A DNA stretch of 8,004 nucleotides, from positions 1 through 8,004 of the forward strand of contig CAKUPI010000072.1 of assembly GCA_934675045.1 (NCBI GenBank), read 5' to 3'. Within the stretch, counting starts at the first letter, position 1. The number at the start of each line of letters is the position of its first letter. The notes under the pieces were generated by a model. That model did not search any database. It was not told where the DNA came from and saw only the letters and a program-made list of their open reading frames with translations. Below, piece by piece: positions 5,834 through 8,004 of the stretch. The stretch comes from an uncultured Eubacteriales bacterium. GTDB taxonomy: Bacteria; Bacillota; Clostridia; Oscillospirales; Butyricicoccaceae. Both the position numbers and the translations under genes were made by a program.

Positions 5834-5985
5834 GGCGGTTCCTTTCCGACCCACGCCAAAGTCAACCGTTTTATCGATTCAGGCGGCGTGTGTCCCTGTA
5901 TTTTGTTGGCGCTGTCTACTACCCGGCTCGGGACTCACGAAACCACCCCTTTGTCACAAAAAATCCTGTGCGGGCACAGGCCCGC
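5834..5985 (-). promoter_or_regulatory. Structured 5' leader of corA (unidentified)
   Basis: From the predicted transcription start near 5985 to the ATG at 5833 the leader is about 150 nt. It begins with two mutually exclusive hairpins: GCGGGC/GCCCGC (5985-5980 with 5975-5970) and CCTGTG/CACAGG (5980-5975 with 5970-5965). The second is followed by ATTTTTT, as in an intrinsic terminator. A 10-bp stem with one mismatch (5894-5885 with 5857-5848) ends just before the Shine-Dalgarno bases (5845-5839). A 12-codon frame starting GTG at 5957 and ending TAG at 5919 lies between them. I do not recognise the M-box or another known riboswitch, so a regulatory role is inferred only from structure and context. 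Confidence 0.35.
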
Positions 5986-5991
5986 CTTATT

Positions 5992-6021
5992 AATATACTC
6001 CAAAAAGCGCCGCCATTGCAA
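5992..6021 (-). promoter_or_regulatory. Promoter of corA
   Basis: TTGCAA (6021-6016) and TATATT (5997-5992) are separated by 18 bases. The -10 matches consensus at 5 of 6 positions and the -35 at 4 of 6. It lies in an A/T-rich patch between the terminator at 6112-6160 and the corA start. Between 6022 and 6111 I see no gene or further element. Confidence 0.55.
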
Positions 6022-6111
6022 CATGTTTTTTCATTTTCGCCCGATTTTCTCACGAATGATGCTCTTTTGCACCTCTCCGGCCCCTTTGCCTGTCAAAAAT
6101 TGCCACAGCAG

Positions 6112-6165
6112 AACAAGACACACCCGCGTTTTCCCTTGCCAAACGCGGGTATGCCTTGTTTTTTT
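6112..6165 (-). terminator. Terminator of the GntR-ABC operon (20-bp stem, possibly bidirectional)
   Basis: Arms 6112-6131 and 6141-6160 form a 20-bp stem with a 9-base loop. In the minus-strand RNA all 20 positions pair, two as G-U, with core ACCCGCGTTT/AAACGCGGGT. The lower stem is A-rich on the 5' side and U-rich on the 3' side, giving a modest U-rich tail. The plus-strand orientation has two A/C mismatches but a run of seven Ts (6159-6165). It lies about 40 bases beyond the permease stop codon. Confidence 0.7.
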
Positions 6166-6206
6166 GCGCTCTGCCCGGCTTCCCGGCCCAAAGGGCGGGG
6201 CCGCGC

Positions 6207-7001
6207 TTATTCGAGGTTGAGTTTTTTGTTCAAAAGCCAATTTGTCAGCGCAAAGCACACGGCGATGATGACGGCCTCGTACAAAATGGTCGTCCACATG
6301 CCCAAATGGGTCAGCGCAGAGGCGCCGAGGTCCATGAGCCAGTCAAACACGCCGGTGTGCTCCGACAGCTTGCCGAACAGCCAGATAAGCAGGGTGGTCA
6401 CCGACTGGATGGCCGTCGTCACGGCGAGGAAGGCGCCGAAGCTGCCCAGCAGCTTTTTGCTGTTCAGCTGGTGCCCCAGCGCGATGGACAGGTAAACCAC
6501 CATGATGCCGGAGGCCAGGCTGCCCAGCATGGCCAGCAGCAGCTCGGCAAGGAAGGCGGCGGAGGGGATGCCGAGCACGCTCTCGAGAATGTCGGACATG
6601 CTCCGGCACGCCTCGAAAAGCGAGCGCAGGTCGTCGATGGTCATGACCAGAATGCTGAGCACGGCGACCGCGGCGCTGACAACGCTCCACAGCCCCGAAA
6701 CCATCAGCTTGCTGGCAATGAGCTGCCACGGCCGCACCGGCAGGGTAAACATCAGGTAGCCCTCGTCCCCCAGCAGGTTTTTGTAAAACCGCTGGATGGT
6801 GATGAGCAGGGTCATGACGGCGATGCCCACCAGCGTGATGATGTAAACGGTCATGACAATGCCCTGCGGAAGGGAAAAATCGCTGGGGTTGAGAAGGAAA
6901 AAGATTTTGTTGATGGCGGTGAATAAAAGCAGCACCCCGAAGAGCGGAAGAAAGGCCCGCGACGTCGCCTTCACCTCGTACTTAAGCAGCTTGCTCAGCA
7001 T
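6207..7001 (-). CDS. ABC transporter permease (six-helix, partner of the adjacent ATPase)
   Basis: This 264-residue integral membrane protein has about six hydrophobic segments (roughly 17-37, 47-69, 96-121, 147-176, 183-210, 236-257). A conserved cytoplasmic stretch RFYKNLLGDEGYLMFTLPVR (71-90) before the third helix is typical of the uncharacterised permeases that accompany GntR/YhcF and YtrB-like ATPase genes in Clostridia. The start at 7001 is supported by GGGAGG seven bases upstream, and it overlaps the ATPase stop by 7 bases (ATGCTGA), indicating translational coupling and equal dosage. The substrate is unknown. Relatives are often linked to export or to response to cell-envelope stress, but nothing here proves that. 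It is the last gene of its operon. Confidence 0.88.
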   Translation of the reverse strand: MLSKLLKYEVKATSRAFLPLFGVLLLFTAINKIFFLLNPSDFSLPQGIVMTVYIITLVGIAVMTLLITIQRFYKNLLGDEGYLMFTLPVRPWQLIASKLMVSGLWSVVSAAVAVLSILVMTIDDLRSLFEACRSMSDILESVLGIPSAAFLAELLLAMLGSLASGIMVVYLSIALGHQLNSKKLLGSFGAFLAVTTAIQSVTTLLIWLFGKLSEHTGVFDWLMDLGASALTHLGMWTTILYEAVIIAVCFALTNWLLNKKLNLE

Positions 7002-7693
7002 TTGAATACCTCCCTGAAGAGCGCGTCGACGCTCTTTCCCTCTTTTTCGCGGATGTCGTCGACCGACGAGTGCAGCACAATTTTCCCCGCCGAGATAAAG
7101 ACGGCCTCGTCGAGCACCTTTTCGACGTCGGCTATCAGGTGGGTCGAAATGACCACGGTGCTGTTTTCGGCGTAATTGCCGATAATGGTGCTGAGAATGT
7201 AGTCGCGCGCCGCCGGGTCGACGCCGCCGATGGGCTCGTCGAGCAGATACAGCTCGGCATTGCGGCTCATCACCAGAATGAGCTGCACCTTTTCCTTGGT
7301 GCCCTTGGACATGGTTTTCAGCTTGTCGCGGCGGCTGACGCCCAGCCTGTCGAGCATGTCGTAGGCCTTGTTGGGGTCGAAATCGGTGTAAAAGTCGCGG
7401 AACATGTCAATGATTTCCCCCGCCGACATCCAGTCGTTCAGATAGCTGCGCTCGGGCAGGTAGGAAACCGCCGCCTTGGTGTCTGCGCCGGGCGCGCGGC
7501 CGTCGATCAAAAGCTCGCCGCCCGTCGGCGTCAAAATCCCCGCCGTCAGCTTAATAAGGGTGGTCTTTCCGCTTCCGTTGGGGCCGAGCAGCCCGACAAT
7601 CTTCCCGCGCGGCAGCGACAGGTCGATGTGATTGAGCGCCAGCTTGGCCCCGTAGCTTTTCACCAGCCCCCTGCATACCAACAATTCATTCAT
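6995..7693 (-). CDS. ABC transporter ATP-binding protein
   Basis: This 232-residue single nucleotide-binding domain powers the adjacent permease. Motifs in order: Walker A GPNGSGKT (37-44); YLPE at 78-81, where many ATPases carry the Q-loop glutamine; a divergent signature MSKGTKEKVQL (128-138) in place of LSGGQ; Walker B ELYLLDEP (147-154); D-loop GGVDP (156-160); and the switch histidine in STH (His185). The non-canonical signature and YLPE are common in the YtrB/BcrA-like group that pairs with GntR regulators. The start at 7693 is preceded by GGAGG nine bases upstream and overlaps the GntR stop by 8 bases. The protein is cytoplasmic, bound to the inner face of the membrane. Confidence 0.94.
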   Translation of the reverse strand: MNELLVCRGLVKSYGAKLALNHIDLSLPRGKIVGLLGPNGSGKTTLIKLTAGILTPTGGELLIDGRAPGADTKAAVSYLPERSYLNDWMSAGEIIDMFRDFYTDFDPNKAYDMLDRLGVSRRDKLKTMSKGTKEKVQLILVMSRNAELYLLDEPIGGVDPAARDYILSTIIGNYAENSTVVISTHLIADVEKVLDEAVFISAGKIVLHSSVDDIREKEGKSVDALFREVFKC

Positions 7694-8004
7694 TGCTTTG
7701 CACCTCCGTGTTGATAATCAGCTGCCGCGCGGCAGAGCGCACATAGCCCAGCCGCTCCATGCGGGCAAAAAAGTCGTCGATGACCTCCTGCGCCAGCTCC
7801 TCTTTGATCTTGGCGATCCGCGCGCCGTCCTCGGTGACAAACCGCCCGCTGGTGCGCTCGGAATATAAAAGGCCCTCCCGCTCCAGCTCGGACAGCGCCC
7901 GCTGCATGGTGTTGGGGTTTACGGCCGCCTCGGCAGCCAGCTCCCGCACCGACGGCAGGCGCGTCCCCACCGGATAAAGGCCGGCGATGATGCGCAGCTT
8001 GACC
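7686..8004 (-). CDS. GntR family transcriptional regulator, YhcF type (5' end outside window)
   Basis: The visible 105 codons hold most of a GntR winged helix-turn-helix followed by a short C-terminal tail, without the large ligand-binding domain of other GntR groups. The visible start reads VKLRIIAGLYPVGTRLPS, and the recognition part follows as VRELAAEAAVNPNTMQRALS and then ELEREGLLYSERTSGRFV. This is the usual DNA-binding core, whose first residues are missing to the right. A GTG at 7970 lies inside the conserved domain and is not the true start, since homology continues to the edge. Small YhcF/YtrA-like regulators usually repress their own operon, so it probably controls the ATPase and permease genes, which it overlaps or precedes directly. 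The operator and promoter would lie beyond the window. Confidence 0.93.
   Translation of the reverse strand, partial: VKLRIIAGLYPVGTRLPSVRELAAEAAVNPNTMQRALSELEREGLLYSERTSGRFVTEDGARIAKIKEELAQEVIDDFFARMERLGYVRSAARQLIINTEVQSNE

Noticed and set aside
5919..5960. T-box-like string GGGGTGGTTTCGTGA in the corA leader
   Set aside because: It resembles the T-box GGGTGGTACCGCG only loosely, with the key ACC changed. No specifier stem or AGAGA-type element is visible, and the downstream gene is not an aminoacyl-tRNA synthetase or amino acid gene.
5834..5991. M-box (ykoK) Mg2+ riboswitch upstream of corA
   Set aside because: The gene context fits, but I could not find the conserved M-box core segments, and the leader is slightly short for it. 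A covariance-model search would settle this.
5890..6495. Plus-strand open frames across the corA leader region
   Set aside because: They run through a promoter and a terminator and into the antisense of the permease. No homology or ribosome site was seen.

Overview
All recognisable genes in this window lie on the minus strand. The sequence is GC-rich, genes overlap by a few bases or are separated by short gaps, and GGAGG-type ribosome binding sites are strong. Together with a YhcF-type GntR regulator, YitT (DUF161/DUF2179) proteins, a Cof-type HAD phosphatase and an lspA-rluD pair, this points to a GC-rich member of the Firmicutes, most likely a gut-type Clostridia (Oscillospiraceae-like). 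That placement is inference from gene content and style, not from a marker gene.

Read in the direction of transcription (right to left), the window holds three transcription units and the edge of a fourth. (1) 8004-6207: a GntR-family regulator (5' end outside the window), an ABC ATPase and an ABC permease, joined by 7-8 base overlaps, followed by a 20-bp stem-loop at 6112-6160. (2) 5833-4932: corA, a Mg2+/divalent cation channel gene. It has a plausible promoter, a structured leader of about 150 nt and a good ribosome binding site, but its reading frame is broken near 5765 by an apparent loss of about 16 codons plus a frameshift. A terminator follows at 4870-4917. (3) 4719-548: a compact five-gene run of lspA, rluD-like pseudouridine synthase, Cof-type HAD phosphatase, P1-family (DmpA/S58) peptidase and yitT. 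It has a clear promoter at 4776-4805 and ends in a strong terminator at 487-526. (4) 386-1: a probable new promoter, a decapitated remnant of the P1-peptidase 3' end, and the intact 5' end of a second yitT that runs off the left edge.

The most interesting feature is at the left edge. Bases 1-312 are a diverged direct duplicate of 1324-1641, the junction between the P1 peptidase and yitT. The yitT part has stayed open with mostly conservative changes (27 of 35 residues identical). The peptidase part has lost its catalytic region, one internal codon and its normal stop, yet it still supplies the Shine-Dalgarno sequence for the second yitT. This looks like a tandem duplication followed by paralogue retention and decay of the hitch-hiking fragment. 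The second point of interest is the disrupted corA with its leader. The remaining genes are ordinary housekeeping or transport genes. I see no CRISPR array, tRNA, rRNA, transposase, phage gene or defence system here.
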